Assembly: GCA_002686955.1 (NCBI GenBank)
Contig: NYZA01000208.1
Span: 1-7,602 of the forward strand
Reading direction: 5' to 3'
Length of the DNA: 7,602 nucleotides
DNA from: Gemmatimonadota bacterium
GTDB lineage: Bacteria; GCA-2686955
This document shows, one piece after another, positions 1 to 7,142 of this stretch (its first letter is position 1; the number at the start of each line of letters is the position of its first letter). The position numbers were made by a program, and so were the translations under genes. The notes under the pieces were generated by a model that saw only the letters and a list, made by a program, of their open reading frames with translations, made no database searches and was not told where the DNA came from.

Positions 1-1507
1 CCAGCCGATATCCGCTCCAGAAAGCCCTCTCCGCCTCCGGATCGGCGGGCGGAATTCGGGCGGCGCCTCCAGTCGTGATGGTCGCACGCAGCACCCGCCG
101 CGCGCCACCCGAAGCCTCGACCTCGGCTTTCACGTGATCGACGAGTCCAAGGGTGTCGGTGGGAGCGAAGTAGACACAGGCCATCCCCTCGGGCGTCAGC
201 CGTCCCCACTCAGCGCTCCACGTGCAGCGCAGCGGCCTTGACTCGCCCGGCTCCGCTTCTATGCTCAGCCGAATCTTCTCCCCGGCTCCCAGATGCACTC
301 GACTCGGGCCCACCCAACGGATCTGGAGCGGATCGACGTCGCTCGGCACGGGGTTGCGGCGCTTCCGATCCCTACGCCGAGCGGTCGGAGCTCCGTCGAA
401 ACCCCCGCTCGGCGCCTCGATCGGGGCCAGAGCCGCTTCGGGCCGCCCATCCCCTTCGCGAAGTCGCGCCCTCACGGACTCTCGTAATAGCTCGGTGGTC
501 GCACTGTCGTCCGGGTCGAGACGATGCGCGAACGCGAGCCGATCGATCGCACGCTCTCCATCCTTCTTCACCAACGCGGCTTCCGCCTCCAAACGAGCTT
601 CGGCCGCAGTGATGCGGCGCAGCAGCGTTTCCCACGTCGCAATCAGACTGTCGGGCAAAACACGCTCCGGCCGGGGGAGCATTCGCTTCGCGCGCTCAAC
701 CTCGCCCGCATCGAGCGCGACCGACGCCTCCCAAATCGCCACCTCGGGGCTCGGCCGCCGTTCCACCTGCCCCTCCCAGACGACCCATGTGAGCGCAAAC
801 ACCGCCGCTAGCAGAGCTGCCATCGCGCCCCGCATTCCTGAGCGCGGCGCCTCCCGCACACGCTCGTCCTCTCTCCGAAAGCGAAAAAGAAACCTGCCGA
901 TCCCGATCTCGTCGCCGGAGCGCAGCAAGGTGTCGGCGATCAGCTCCCCACGCACCCTCGTTCCGTTTCGACTCCCCAGATCCTTGATCGAGGGTCCGCC
1001 GGCGCTCATGTAGAAGAGAGCGTGCTCGGAAGAGACATCTGGATCGTCCACTGGAATCCAGCAGCCCAGATTGCGCCCGATCTTCGCTCCGTCGTGGACA
1101 GGGAATACGCGCGCCGACTTGCCGCCGACCACGAGCTCGATCGCCCCGATCCGCTCCCTCTGCGGTCCGGACAGCGTCGCCCGCTCGCGCTCGGAGCTCT
1201 CGAGCCGAAGCTCATAGAGCCCGACATGAACGCTTTGGTTCGGACCGAGCACCAGATCTCCCGTCACCGGCTCACCGTCCGACAAGAGCCGGCACTCTCG
1301 GTCGACCGGACTGAGCCGAAGTCCCTCGGGATCGATCCGAACCTCGACATGGCGTGGACGCACCCCTCTCGGCTCGATCCGTATGTCCGCATCCGGTCCG
1401 CTCCCGATGACGATCGCACGATCGGCAAGCCGCTGCCGAGCGATCTCCTCGCTGCCGAGCAGCAGAACCAAAGTCCTCGCAACCTCCTCGTCAGGGCCCC
1501 GGTCCAT
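1..1507 (-). CDS. Membrane protein with two FHA domains, TPR-like segment and Ig-like domain (partial, runs off left edge)
   Basis: An uninterrupted frame of 502 codons starts at ATG 1507, 12 bases after the stop of the previous gene (which is in the same frame), and leaves the window still open. Residues 12-104 form a first FHA fold (IVIGSGPDADIRI, RPRHVEVRI, closing VHVGLYELRL). It lacks the binding Arg (Ser-36), the Ser before the His, and the Asn-Gly. Residues 118-211 form a canonical second FHA: KIGRNLGCWIPV with Arg-145, DVSSEHAL with Ser-159, Ser-160 and His-162, and SRNGT with Asn-181 and Gly-182, closing IGIGRFLFRF. One membrane helix spans about 228-245 (AMAALLAAVFALTWVVW). Residues 256-350 are helical and TPR-like (FAHRLDPDDS), followed by a Pro/Arg-rich linker. 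Residues about 393-478 look like an Ig-like beta domain (CTWSAEWGRL, VYFAPTD) with two Cys (428, 444). FHA domains bind phosphothreonine and should be cytoplasmic, with the C-terminal half outside. Likely a regulator or scaffold of the pilus; the C-terminal end is unseen. Confidence 0.82.
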   Translation of the reverse strand, partial: MDRGPDEEVARTLVLLLGSEEIARQRLADRAIVIGSGPDADIRIEPRGVRPRHVEVRIDPEGLRLSPVDRECRLLSDGEPVTGDLVLGPNQSVHVGLYELRLESSERERATLSGPQRERIGAIELVVGGKSARVFPVHDGAKIGRNLGCWIPVDDPDVSSEHALFYMSAGGPSIKDLGSRNGTRVRGELIADTLLRSGDEIGIGRFLFRFRREDERVREAPRSGMRGAMAALLAAVFALTWVVWEGQVERRPSPEVAIWEASVALDAGEVERAKRMLPRPERVLPDSLIATWETLLRRITAAEARLEAEAALVKKDGERAIDRLAFAHRLDPDDSATTELLRESVRARLREGDGRPEAALAPIEAPSGGFDGAPTARRRDRKRRNPVPSDVDPLQIRWVGPSRVHLGAGEKIRLSIEAEPGESRPLRCTWSAEWGRLTPEGMACVYFAPTDTLGLVDHVKAEVEASGGARRVLRATITTGGAARIPPADPEAERAFWSGYRL

Positions 1508-1519
1508 CGTCGCCCGGCC

Positions 1520-2101
1520 CTACTCTTCCGCCGCCGGCCGGCATTCGAGCTGCATCTCCTTCGCCCACTGATATCGCGCATCGAAGGGGTCGGGAATCGA
1601 CTCGAGAACAACCTGTGCGTGGTAGAGCGCCCGCTCGAGGTCCCCGGCCGCGAAAGCGACTTCGGCGGAGCTGCGATGGAAGCGGAATCGCTCGCAGAAC
1701 TCTTTCTCAGCGATCAAGATTCGATCGAGGAGGTCGTAGAGCAGTGGAGGACTCGAGGCGATCCCCGCCGCCTCTCGTGCCGCCGCGTTCCAGACGATCA
1801 TCGCCTCGTACAGATTCCCCCAGGCGAGATCGCGCTCGTTGTAGAGGCGGTCGCCGCCGGCCGCGATCCGCTCCGCCGCTCGCAGATCTCCATCTCCCAC
1901 ACGCGCGGAGATCTCGACCAGATCGGGCACGAAGCTCGCGCAGGGAACCGACTGCTCCGCCCCTCCGACGCGGGCCTGAGGCACAGGATCGGTCTCCGGC
2001 GCCGGCGCACCCCGGTGCAAAACTCCCGCGACTACGAACAGAACGACCGCCGCTGCGTAGATCCGCAATCGGCGACTGAATCCACCGGCTATTCCGGGCA
2101 T
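1520..2101 (-). CDS. Single-pass membrane protein with TPR-like exterior domain, function unknown
   Basis: I do not recognise this 193-residue protein. It has a short basic N-terminus (SRRLR), one hydrophobic helix at about 13-28 (IYAAAVVLFVVAGVL), a Pro/Ala-rich linker (about 30-50) and a mainly alpha-helical domain from about 56 to 187. The stretch near 144-178 (SSAEVAFAAGDLERALYHA, then ESIPDPFDARYQWA) resembles one tetratricopeptide repeat, and 60-85 (GDGDLRAAERIAAGGD) resembles another. By the positive-inside rule the helical domain faces the periplasm. It contains three Cys (54, 136, 187). The ATG at 2101 has a strong SD, AAGGAGAGG (2118-2110), inside the end of the DUF192 gene, and lies four bases after its stop. 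An upstream in-frame ATG at 2131 has no SD. Position in the tad operon, and a topology and TPR-like region shared with the next gene product, suggest a partner or pilotin-like accessory role. This is inference only. Confidence 0.75.
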   Translation of the reverse strand: MPGIAGGFSRRLRIYAAAVVLFVVAGVLHRGAPAPETDPVPQARVGGAEQSVPCASFVPDLVEISARVGDGDLRAAERIAAGGDRLYNERDLAWGNLYEAMIVWNAAAREAAGIASSPPLLYDLLDRILIAEKEFCERFRFHRSSAEVAFAAGDLERALYHAQVVLESIPDPFDARYQWAKEMQLECRPAAEE

Positions 2102-2105
2102 TGGC

Positions 2106-2489
2106 TCAGCCTCTCCTTCCCTTCGAAGCATCGTTCGCGAGTTCGAGCCGCTCGCCGGGTCGAATCGACGCCTTTTCAGCGGCGCCGGCGGCCAACTCGA
2201 GCGCATGACGGGCGCCCCGGCCTCCCCACGCCAAACGCCAAGGTCCCAAGCGCGACCGAATCCTCGAGACCCGTCCCTGGGCGTCGGCGAAAACCACGTC
2301 GATCGGGAAGGCCATGAAAAAGGTGTGAATCGAGTTGCAGGGCGTGATCCACAAGCCCTCTCCCGGTTCGAGGCGCGAGCGACCGATCAGCCCGATCGCT
2401 CGGGAGACGACGGTGCTCGCCAGGCGAACCCGGTCCGCGATCTTCCGATCGCCGCAGATTACGACAGATAACGCGTGCTGTCTCAGAAT
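2106..2489 (-). CDS. DUF192 family protein, non-canonical start codon (ATT or CTG)
   Basis: A full DUF192 domain can be read here: KIADRVRLASTVVSRAIGLI, then GRSRLEPGEGLWITPC, then NSIHTFFMAFPIDVVFAD with DAQGRVSRI, ending IRPGERLEL. The order GL.GR, PGEGL.I.PC.SIHTFFM.FPIDV.F.D..G.V is the family pattern. DUF192 proteins are small beta-rich proteins of unknown biochemical role. No ATG, GTG or TTG exists in frame upstream of the domain; the first is a TTG at 2354 that would delete its first third. A GGAGAG SD (2498-2493) precedes ATT at 2489 and CTG at 2486, so I take ATT 2489 (127 residues) with CTG 2486 as the alternative. Both overlap the tadC TGA. A GTG at 2493 is in another frame. No signal peptide is visible from these starts. 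The stop lies four bases before the next ATG. The domain call is secure; the start is uncertain. Confidence 0.85.
   Translation of the reverse strand: MLRQHALSVVICGDRKIADRVRLASTVVSRAIGLIGRSRLEPGEGLWITPCNSIHTFFMAFPIDVVFADAQGRVSRIRSRLGPWRLAWGGRGARHALELAAGAAEKASIRPGERLELANDASKGRRG
2110..2118 (-). promoter_or_regulatory. Ribosome binding site that decides the start at 2101
   Basis: AAGGAGAGG on the coding strand lies in the last codons of the DUF192 gene, eight bases before the ATG at 2101-2099. No comparable site precedes the other in-frame ATG at 2131, so the shorter product is preferred. Confidence 0.75.
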
Positions 2490-3349
2490 CCACTCTCCAG
2501 CGAACGCATTACCTCGGGCACGTACGGTCCGACCAGGATCAGGAAGACGCAGGGCACGAGAAAAAGTACGGTCGGCAGGCTGATGAGAACCGCCGCGCGC
2601 CCCGCCCGCTCTTCGGCGCGCTGGAAGCGTTTCGCGCGAACCTGCTCTGATTGCATCCGCAGGGTCCGGCCGAGGGGAACACCGTAGCGATCCGCCTGAA
2701 TGATCGCCGAAGCAAGAGTCCTCACCTCGCCGATCCGCAAGCGGTCGGCGAGGTTTCGCAAGGCACCGCGCCGGGTCGCTCCCAGCCGGATCTCCAGCAG
2801 CACCATCCGCATCTCCTCGGTCAGCGCCGATGGCGTGGCCCGCTCGATGATCCGCTCGACGCCCGAGGTGAAGTCGAGCCCCGACTCCACGGAGAGCACG
2901 AGCAGATCCATGAAACCGGGGAGCAGGCGCGTAATCTCGTTGCAGCGTTTCGCGGCTCGGTGGCGCAGCCAGAGCCAGGGCAGCGAGCCGGCGATCACGG
3001 CCAAAAGCAACGACGGAATCGCCGCGACGCCCACCAAGCTGCTCCCCACCGCCGCGATCGCCGCAAAGCCCAGCGAGATCGCCACGAACTCCGCGAATCC
3101 GATCACCACCTCTTGACCGGCCCGCTCGATCAAGCGCTCATGCGCCTTTCGCAACCCGGCGATCGATCCTCGGCCCAAGAGCTCCCTCTTCCATCGCCTC
3201 GGCGCCTCCCCTCCCACGACACCGAGCGCTTCGGCAACCTGCCTGCGCCGCTCAGCTTCTACCTGGAGCACATAGCGCAAGAAGAGCGCGCCCTGGTGAA
3301 CGATCACCCCGGCCGAAAGGCCGACGATCGCCAGCAAGAGCAAACGCAT
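2483..3349 (-). CDS. tadC: Tad pilus platform protein TadC (T2SS F family)
   Basis: The 288-residue product is the second inner-membrane platform protein, expected to pair with TadB. Hydrophobic segments lie at about 2-27, 83-104, 106-128 and 252-275. The T2SSF domain runs from RLLPGFMDLLVLSVESGLDF (about 141-160) through VLLEIRLGATRRGALRNLADR (about 183-203), VRTLASAIIQADRYGVPLGRTL (about 209-230) and the basic helix QVRAKRFQRAEERAGRA. The latter is the usual TadC signature before the last membrane helix. The ATG at 3349 follows the tadB TAG with no gap and has GGAGAG (3359-3354) four bases upstream. The coding end overlaps the start region of the next, DUF192, gene. TadC is distinguished from TadB by that basic RAKR..RAEE.A helix, by its position after TadB, and by the D.G.PLG motif in place of TGGDL. 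Confidence 0.95.
   Translation of the reverse strand: MRLLLLAIVGLSAGVIVHQGALFLRYVLQVEAERRRQVAEALGVVGGEAPRRWKRELLGRGSIAGLRKAHERLIERAGQEVVIGFAEFVAISLGFAAIAAVGSSLVGVAAIPSLLLAVIAGSLPWLWLRHRAAKRCNEITRLLPGFMDLLVLSVESGLDFTSGVERIIERATPSALTEEMRMVLLEIRLGATRRGALRNLADRLRIGEVRTLASAIIQADRYGVPLGRTLRMQSEQVRAKRFQRAEERAGRAAVLISLPTVLFLVPCVFLILVGPYVPEVMRSLESGF
2493..2498 (-). promoter_or_regulatory. Ribosome binding site for the DUF192 gene
   Basis: The coding strand reads GGAGAG at 2498-2493, inside the last codons of tadC. The same GGAGAG core precedes tadB, tadC and the gene starting at 2101. Counting from the end of GGAG, the ATT at 2489 is five bases away and the CTG at 2486 is eight bases away, both workable. 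The GTG at 2493 is only one base away, too close. This site is the main evidence for a start near 2489-2486. Confidence 0.6.
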
Positions 3350-4195
3350 CTAGCTCTCCACCCGCGTCAGTTGGCGGATCGCAACGAAGGCCAGCAGGTA
3401 GAGAATCGCCACCAGTGTCAGCATCGCCAGCCCGAGCGGCGTTCCGTAGTGAGCCACGGCCCGACTCGGATCACCCACAACGGTCCAGAACAGCAGCAGA
3501 GGGGGCACGATCGCCACGAGCAATCCTTGCAGTCTGCCGGCGCTGGTCATCGACTTCAGCTTCCGCGCGACCCGGTTCCGTTCCCTAATCTGCAGCGAGA
3601 TGTTCTGAAAGATCTCTCCGAGATCTCCACCGGTCTGGTGCGCCACCGAGATCGCAGTGACGACCAGATCGAGATCTTCGGATTTCATCCGACGTGCCAG
3701 CGTTCCGATCGCCTGCTCGATCGGCGCCCCCAGCCTCGTCTCGTGCAGCACCAGCCCGAACTCCTCCGAGATCGGCGACTCCATTTCGTCCACCACGGTC
3801 CGCACCGCCTGGTGCAGATTGAGTCCGACCCGCAGGCAACTCGCGATCGTGGTGATTCCATCGACGAGCTGAAGCTCGAAGCGGCGCGAACGACGGCTGC
3901 GAAGCTGCGCCAGGATCGCCCGCGGCGCCGCATAGCCGATCGCCACCATGACCACCAGTCCGACGCTCCCCATCCCGCTCAGCAGAGCGACGAGAGCGAG
4001 AAGAACCGTTGCCAACATCGAGAGAATGAGCACCTGGTCCGCCTGCATATCGGAATACAGATAGTCGAGATCTCTCGCGGCCCGGCCGAGGAAACCGCTC
4101 CGAAAAGCACGATATCGTCGCGTCGAGATCCGCAAGCCGGCAAAGACCGCGGCGAACGCACTCAGGCCGAGGAGGCCGAGAATCGCGTAGCTCAT
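3350..4195 (-). CDS. tadB: Tad pilus platform protein TadB (T2SS F family)
   Basis: The 281-residue product is one of the two inner-membrane platform proteins on which the CpaF ATPase acts. Hydrophobic segments lie at about 3-20, 55-75 and 77-95 (close pair), 220-240 and 254-274. The T2SSF domain lies between the third and fourth: LVDGITTIASCLRVGLNLHQAV near 110-131, LVLHETRLGAPIEQAI near 148-163, DLVVTAISVAHQTGGDLGEIFQNIS near 176-200, then IRERNRVARKLKSMTSAGR. LG.P...A, TGG.L and a final R..K..TA.GR-type stretch are typical TadB features. The start chosen is the ATG at 4195-4193, which overlaps the cpaF stop as ATGA and has an excellent SD, GGGGAGAGG (4208-4200), four bases upstream. A reading frame open 25 codons further up lies wholly within cpaF and lacks such a site. 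The TAG stop directly abuts the tadC ATG. Confidence 0.95.
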   Translation of the reverse strand: MSYAILGLLGLSAFAAVFAGLRISTRRYRAFRSGFLGRAARDLDYLYSDMQADQVLILSMLATVLLALVALLSGMGSVGLVVMVAIGYAAPRAILAQLRSRRSRRFELQLVDGITTIASCLRVGLNLHQAVRTVVDEMESPISEEFGLVLHETRLGAPIEQAIGTLARRMKSEDLDLVVTAISVAHQTGGDLGEIFQNISLQIRERNRVARKLKSMTSAGRLQGLLVAIVPPLLLFWTVVGDPSRAVAHYGTPLGLAMLTLVAILYLLAFVAIRQLTRVES

Positions 4196-5772
4196 CCCGC
4201 CTCTCCCCACGGAATATCGAGCCCCCGACCGCGTAGAAGATCGACGAGGCGTGGCCGCACCCCCGTCCACGAGAAGTCGCCTACAATCCGCTGATTCTCA
4301 TCGATTCGGTTCTGCTCGAAGCGGAAAAGATCGACAAGGTGGAACTCGCCCGGCTCCGCGTCCGACACCTCCGAAATCGCGATGATCTTCCGGCTGCCGT
4401 CGGCGAAACGCTGCGTCTGCACGACGATGTTCACGGCCGACATGATCTGATCGCGAATCGCCCGAGAAGGAAGATCGAGGCCGCTCATCAGCACCATCGT
4501 TTCCAATCGAGAGAGCGCGTTCAACGGTGAGTTGGCGTGGATCGTCGTCAATGACCCCTCGTGCCCGGTGTTCATGGCCTGCAACATGTCGACCGCCTCG
4601 CCCCCGCGACACTCCCCGACGATGATCCGGTCGGGCCGCATGCGCAACGAGTTGATCACCAGCGCGCGAAATGTCACTTCCCCCTTCCCCTCGATATTCG
4701 AGGGTCGGGCCTCGAGAGCAACCAGATGCTCCTGAGGCAGGCTCAGCTCCGCCGCATCCTCGACCGTGATCACCCGCTCCGTCGTTGGGATGAAGCTGCC
4801 CAGAATATTCAGCAGCGTCGTCTTGCCCGACCCCGCCCCGCCGCTGATCACGGTATTTCGCTTGTACTCCACGCAGAGACGAAGAAAACGCGCCATCTCC
4901 CACGAGAGGCTCCCCCGCTTCACCAGGTCGCCGATGTCGAAAATCACCCGCGAGAACTTGCGAATCGTGAGGGTAGGTCCCGTGATCGCCAAGGGTGGAA
5001 TGATCGCATTGACACGGCTGCCGTCTGGCAATCTCGCGTCGACCATCGGGCGCGCCTCGTTGATCGAGCGTCCCAGTGGAGCGACAATTCTCTGAATCAC
5101 ATTCACGATCTGGTCGTCGGAGAGGAACTTCTTGTCGGTCAGACTCAGCCGCCCCTCGGCCTCGACATACACCCGATCCCGCCGGTTGACCATCACCTCC
5201 GACACCTCGGGATCGCTCAGCAAATCTTCGATCGGCCCGAATCCCAGCGAGTCCTCCATCAGCTCCTTGGCGAGCAGCTCCCGATCGACGAAGGGCGGAA
5301 TATCGCTGTCGAGCTCCCGTATCAGGCCTCGAATCGTACGTTCCGTCTCTGTTCTGAGCGCGGCATCATCGAGGCGACGCAGATCTATTCGCTGAATCAG
5401 CGTGCGGTGCAATCGCACCTTCGTCTCGAAAAACGCCTCTTCCTCTTCGTCGGTGAGGACGGAGCCTACACCGCGGCCAGCCTCCGGCTGCAACAAGAGC
5501 TCGCATTTCCCTACGCGCACGATATCTCCCGCTGCGAGCACGCGGCGATCGACACGCCGATCATTGACGTACGTACCGCCGTTCGTCCCGACATGCTCCA
5601 GAAGAACGGACCCATCTTCGCCCAACCGGATCTCGGCGTGCCGCCCATCGATCCCCTCGTGCGGCAGAAAAATGTCACACTCCGCCGCCGAACCGACGAC
5701 GCAGCTCTCGTCACCGATCGTATGAGGTTCGATCCGACCATCGGGAGTGTGCACGATCAGCACCAGCGCCAC
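4192..5772 (-). CDS. cpaF: Tad pilus assembly ATPase CpaF/TadA with N-terminal FHA domain
   Basis: The 526-residue product is the cytoplasmic secretion-superfamily ATPase that powers Flp pilus assembly. Residues 1-97 are an FHA domain: strands [26 protein letters not shown] and a closing [14 protein letters not shown]. The usual Arg after Gly-27 is Ser-28, and the Ser before xxHA is not conserved, so phosphothreonine binding is doubtful. After an acidic linker (DEEEEAFFE), residues 115-300 carry the CpaF N-terminal helical and PAS-like region ([34 protein letters not shown]). The ATPase core has Walker [10 protein letters not shown] at 311-319 (Lys-317), an Asp box ITVEDAAEL at 335-343, Walker [13 protein letters not shown] with Glu-387, and a His box [15 protein letters not shown] with His-404 and His-412, so it looks active. 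The start is GTG with only a weak SD, five bases after cpaC, suggesting coupling. Its TGA overlaps the tadB ATG (ATGA). CpaF without the FHA is usually shorter by about the length of that domain. Confidence 0.96.
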   Translation of the reverse strand: MALVLIVHTPDGRIEPHTIGDESCVVGSAAECDIFLPHEGIDGRHAEIRLGEDGSVLLEHVGTNGGTYVNDRRVDRRVLAAGDIVRVGKCELLLQPEAGRGVGSVLTDEEEEAFFETKVRLHRTLIQRIDLRRLDDAALRTETERTIRGLIRELDSDIPPFVDRELLAKELMEDSLGFGPIEDLLSDPEVSEVMVNRRDRVYVEAEGRLSLTDKKFLSDDQIVNVIQRIVAPLGRSINEARPMVDARLPDGSRVNAIIPPLAITGPTLTIRKFSRVIFDIGDLVKRGSLSWEMARFLRLCVEYKRNTVISGGAGSGKTTLLNILGSFIPTTERVITVEDAAELSLPQEHLVALEARPSNIEGKGEVTFRALVINSLRMRPDRIIVGECRGGEAVDMLQAMNTGHEGSLTTIHANSPLNALSRLETMVLMSGLDLPSRAIRDQIMSAVNIVVQTQRFADGSRKIIAISEVSDAEPGEFHLVDLFRFEQNRIDENQRIVGDFSWTGVRPRLVDLLRGRGLDIPWGEAG

Positions 5773-5777
5773 GGTCT

Positions 5778-7142
5778 CTACCGGCCTTCCGCATCTTCAG
5801 GATCAACGCTCTCGTCAGGCGCCGATTCATCGCTCCGCCGCTTCGAATCGATCTGCTCGTCACGCTCCGTACGAAGCTCTTCGAGCGTCCCTCCGCCGAT
5901 CATCGATCGCCCCCCCGCGAGTACATGGGGTGTCACCAGAATCAGTGTCTCGATCTCGTCGATCTGCGTGCGATTCGACCCGAAAAGAAGCCCGATAAGG
6001 GGAATCCGCCCGACGAGCGGAATCGGTAGAGAGCGCCGCGTCTCTACCTCGGCCGTCGAGAGCAACCCGGCGATCGCCAAGGTCTCTCCTGCCCTTACCT
6101 GGACACTCGTCGAAGCCTCTCTGGAGCGAATCCCCGGCGTGCCCAGCACCGAATTCGCGTAATCCGGCTCCGATACCTCGGCGTGGATCTCGAGCGCCAC
6201 CGCGTCGGCCGCGACGATTCGCGGCGCCACCTCGAGAATGGTGCCGTAGTCCTGAAACTGAACCGTCACCGCTCCCTGGCTGCTCTCGACCGGATAGGGC
6301 AGCCTCCCCCCCACCTGAAAGCGCGCATTGGCTCCGTTCTCCGCCACGAGCTGGGGCTTGGCCAGCAGCTTCGCATCGCCCCTCTCTTCGAGCGCCCGCA
6401 GCTCCACCAGCAGCGGCGATATGCGCGCCATCTTTCCCACCGCGACGGGATTGTCGCCCAGGTCCGCGAGCGTCTCCTCACCGAAAAGAGCCCCCCCTCG
6501 CGGCGGCGAAAATTGATACTCCAAACCCCGATCGGAATCGCTGAAATCGATATCGAATTGTTGCAGGGTCTCGAACCATTCCAGCCCAAGCTCCTCGACC
6601 CCGTTTCGAGTCAGCTCGAAAACCTTCACATCGAGCTGCACATTGCTGCCGACCGTCAGATTCTCGACCAAATCGATGACATTGTCGAAACGCTCTACGA
6701 CCTTTCTGTATCGATCCAGCTCGCTCCTCGTTCGAATCGCCCCCCGAACCGCGATATTCGATCCGGCATCGACAACCTCGATCCCGAAAATATCGCCGAT
6801 CAAGAGCTGCAAATCGTCGGCCGCGATCCGCTGTGAAACGACACGAATCCTCCTGGTCTCCGTGCGTCCCCCGGGATAAACGATCGTAATGCTGGTGCTA
6901 CCTTCCCCTACTCCCGTGATGATCACCTGCCGGTTCCCGGGCAGCGCCCGCACCGAGACAACACTTCGATCGGCGGCAACGATATTCGAAAAGCGCGCAA
7001 GCTCGAGCGTCCTTTGCTCATTCGGATCGAGCTGCATCGCCGGCGCCTGCGCGAATGCGATCGGAGCACATGCTAAAAACAATATCGCCAACAACAATCG
7101 CCGGCCGCGCCCAGTTTCGTTGCCAACGCTCCTAACGCTCAT
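5778..7142 (-). CDS. cpaC: Tad/Flp pilus secretin CpaC/RcpA
   Basis: The 454-residue product is the outer-membrane channel through which the Flp pilus exits. A signal peptide covers about residues 1-31: basic start (GRGRR), hydrophobic core LLLAILFLACAPIAFA, likely cut after AFA. Residues 36-102 form the pilus/secretin N-terminal domain, with RFSNIVAADRSVVSV and a GxGEGSTSITI strand typical of CpaC. Residues about 105-165 form a BON-like fold. The secretin domain runs from about 168 (VQLDVKVFELTRNGVEELGL) to 405. It includes LLAKPQLVAENG, the VAPRIV strand, PGIRSREASTSVQVRAGETL, the PLVGRIPLIGLLFGS signature and the closing LILVTPHVL. Residues about 409-454 are a highly charged, likely disordered tail. 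The ATG (7142-7140) lies inside the end of cpaB, with a modest GGTGA-type SD. The length is normal for the family. The TAG stop is five bases before cpaF. Confidence 0.95.
   Translation of the reverse strand: MSVRSVGNETGRGRRLLLAILFLACAPIAFAQAPAMQLDPNEQRTLELARFSNIVAADRSVVSVRALPGNRQVIITGVGEGSTSITIVYPGGRTETRRIRVVSQRIAADDLQLLIGDIFGIEVVDAGSNIAVRGAIRTRSELDRYRKVVERFDNVIDLVENLTVGSNVQLDVKVFELTRNGVEELGLEWFETLQQFDIDFSDSDRGLEYQFSPPRGGALFGEETLADLGDNPVAVGKMARISPLLVELRALEERGDAKLLAKPQLVAENGANARFQVGGRLPYPVESSQGAVTVQFQDYGTILEVAPRIVAADAVALEIHAEVSEPDYANSVLGTPGIRSREASTSVQVRAGETLAIAGLLSTAEVETRRSLPIPLVGRIPLIGLLFGSNRTQIDEIETLILVTPHVLAGGRSMIGGGTLEELRTERDEQIDSKRRSDESAPDESVDPEDAEGR

Noticed and set aside
1505-1525. Fusion of the small membrane protein with the FHA protein, since both are in the same frame
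   Set aside because: A TAG stop at 1522-1520 separates them and the FHA protein has its own ATG 12 bases later; nothing suggests readthrough.
2176-2493. GTG-started frame of 105 codons overlapping the DUF192 gene
   Set aside because: It shows no family motif, its GTG is only one base from the SD core, and the DUF192 conservation is entirely in another frame.
4196-4270. Longer TadB with 25 extra N-terminal residues
   Set aside because: The extension overlaps conserved-length cpaF sequence and lacks an SD, whereas ATG 4195 has an SD and the classic ATGA overlap.
2651-4294. 547-codon open frame on the plus strand, and similar long plus-strand frames at 222-1013, 1022-2317 and 4561-6162
   Set aside because: They lie exactly antisense to tadC/tadB, cpaF/cpaC and the FHA gene, have low-complexity Arg/Pro/Ser/His-rich translations with no recognisable motif, and arise from G/C-rich third positions on the real strand.
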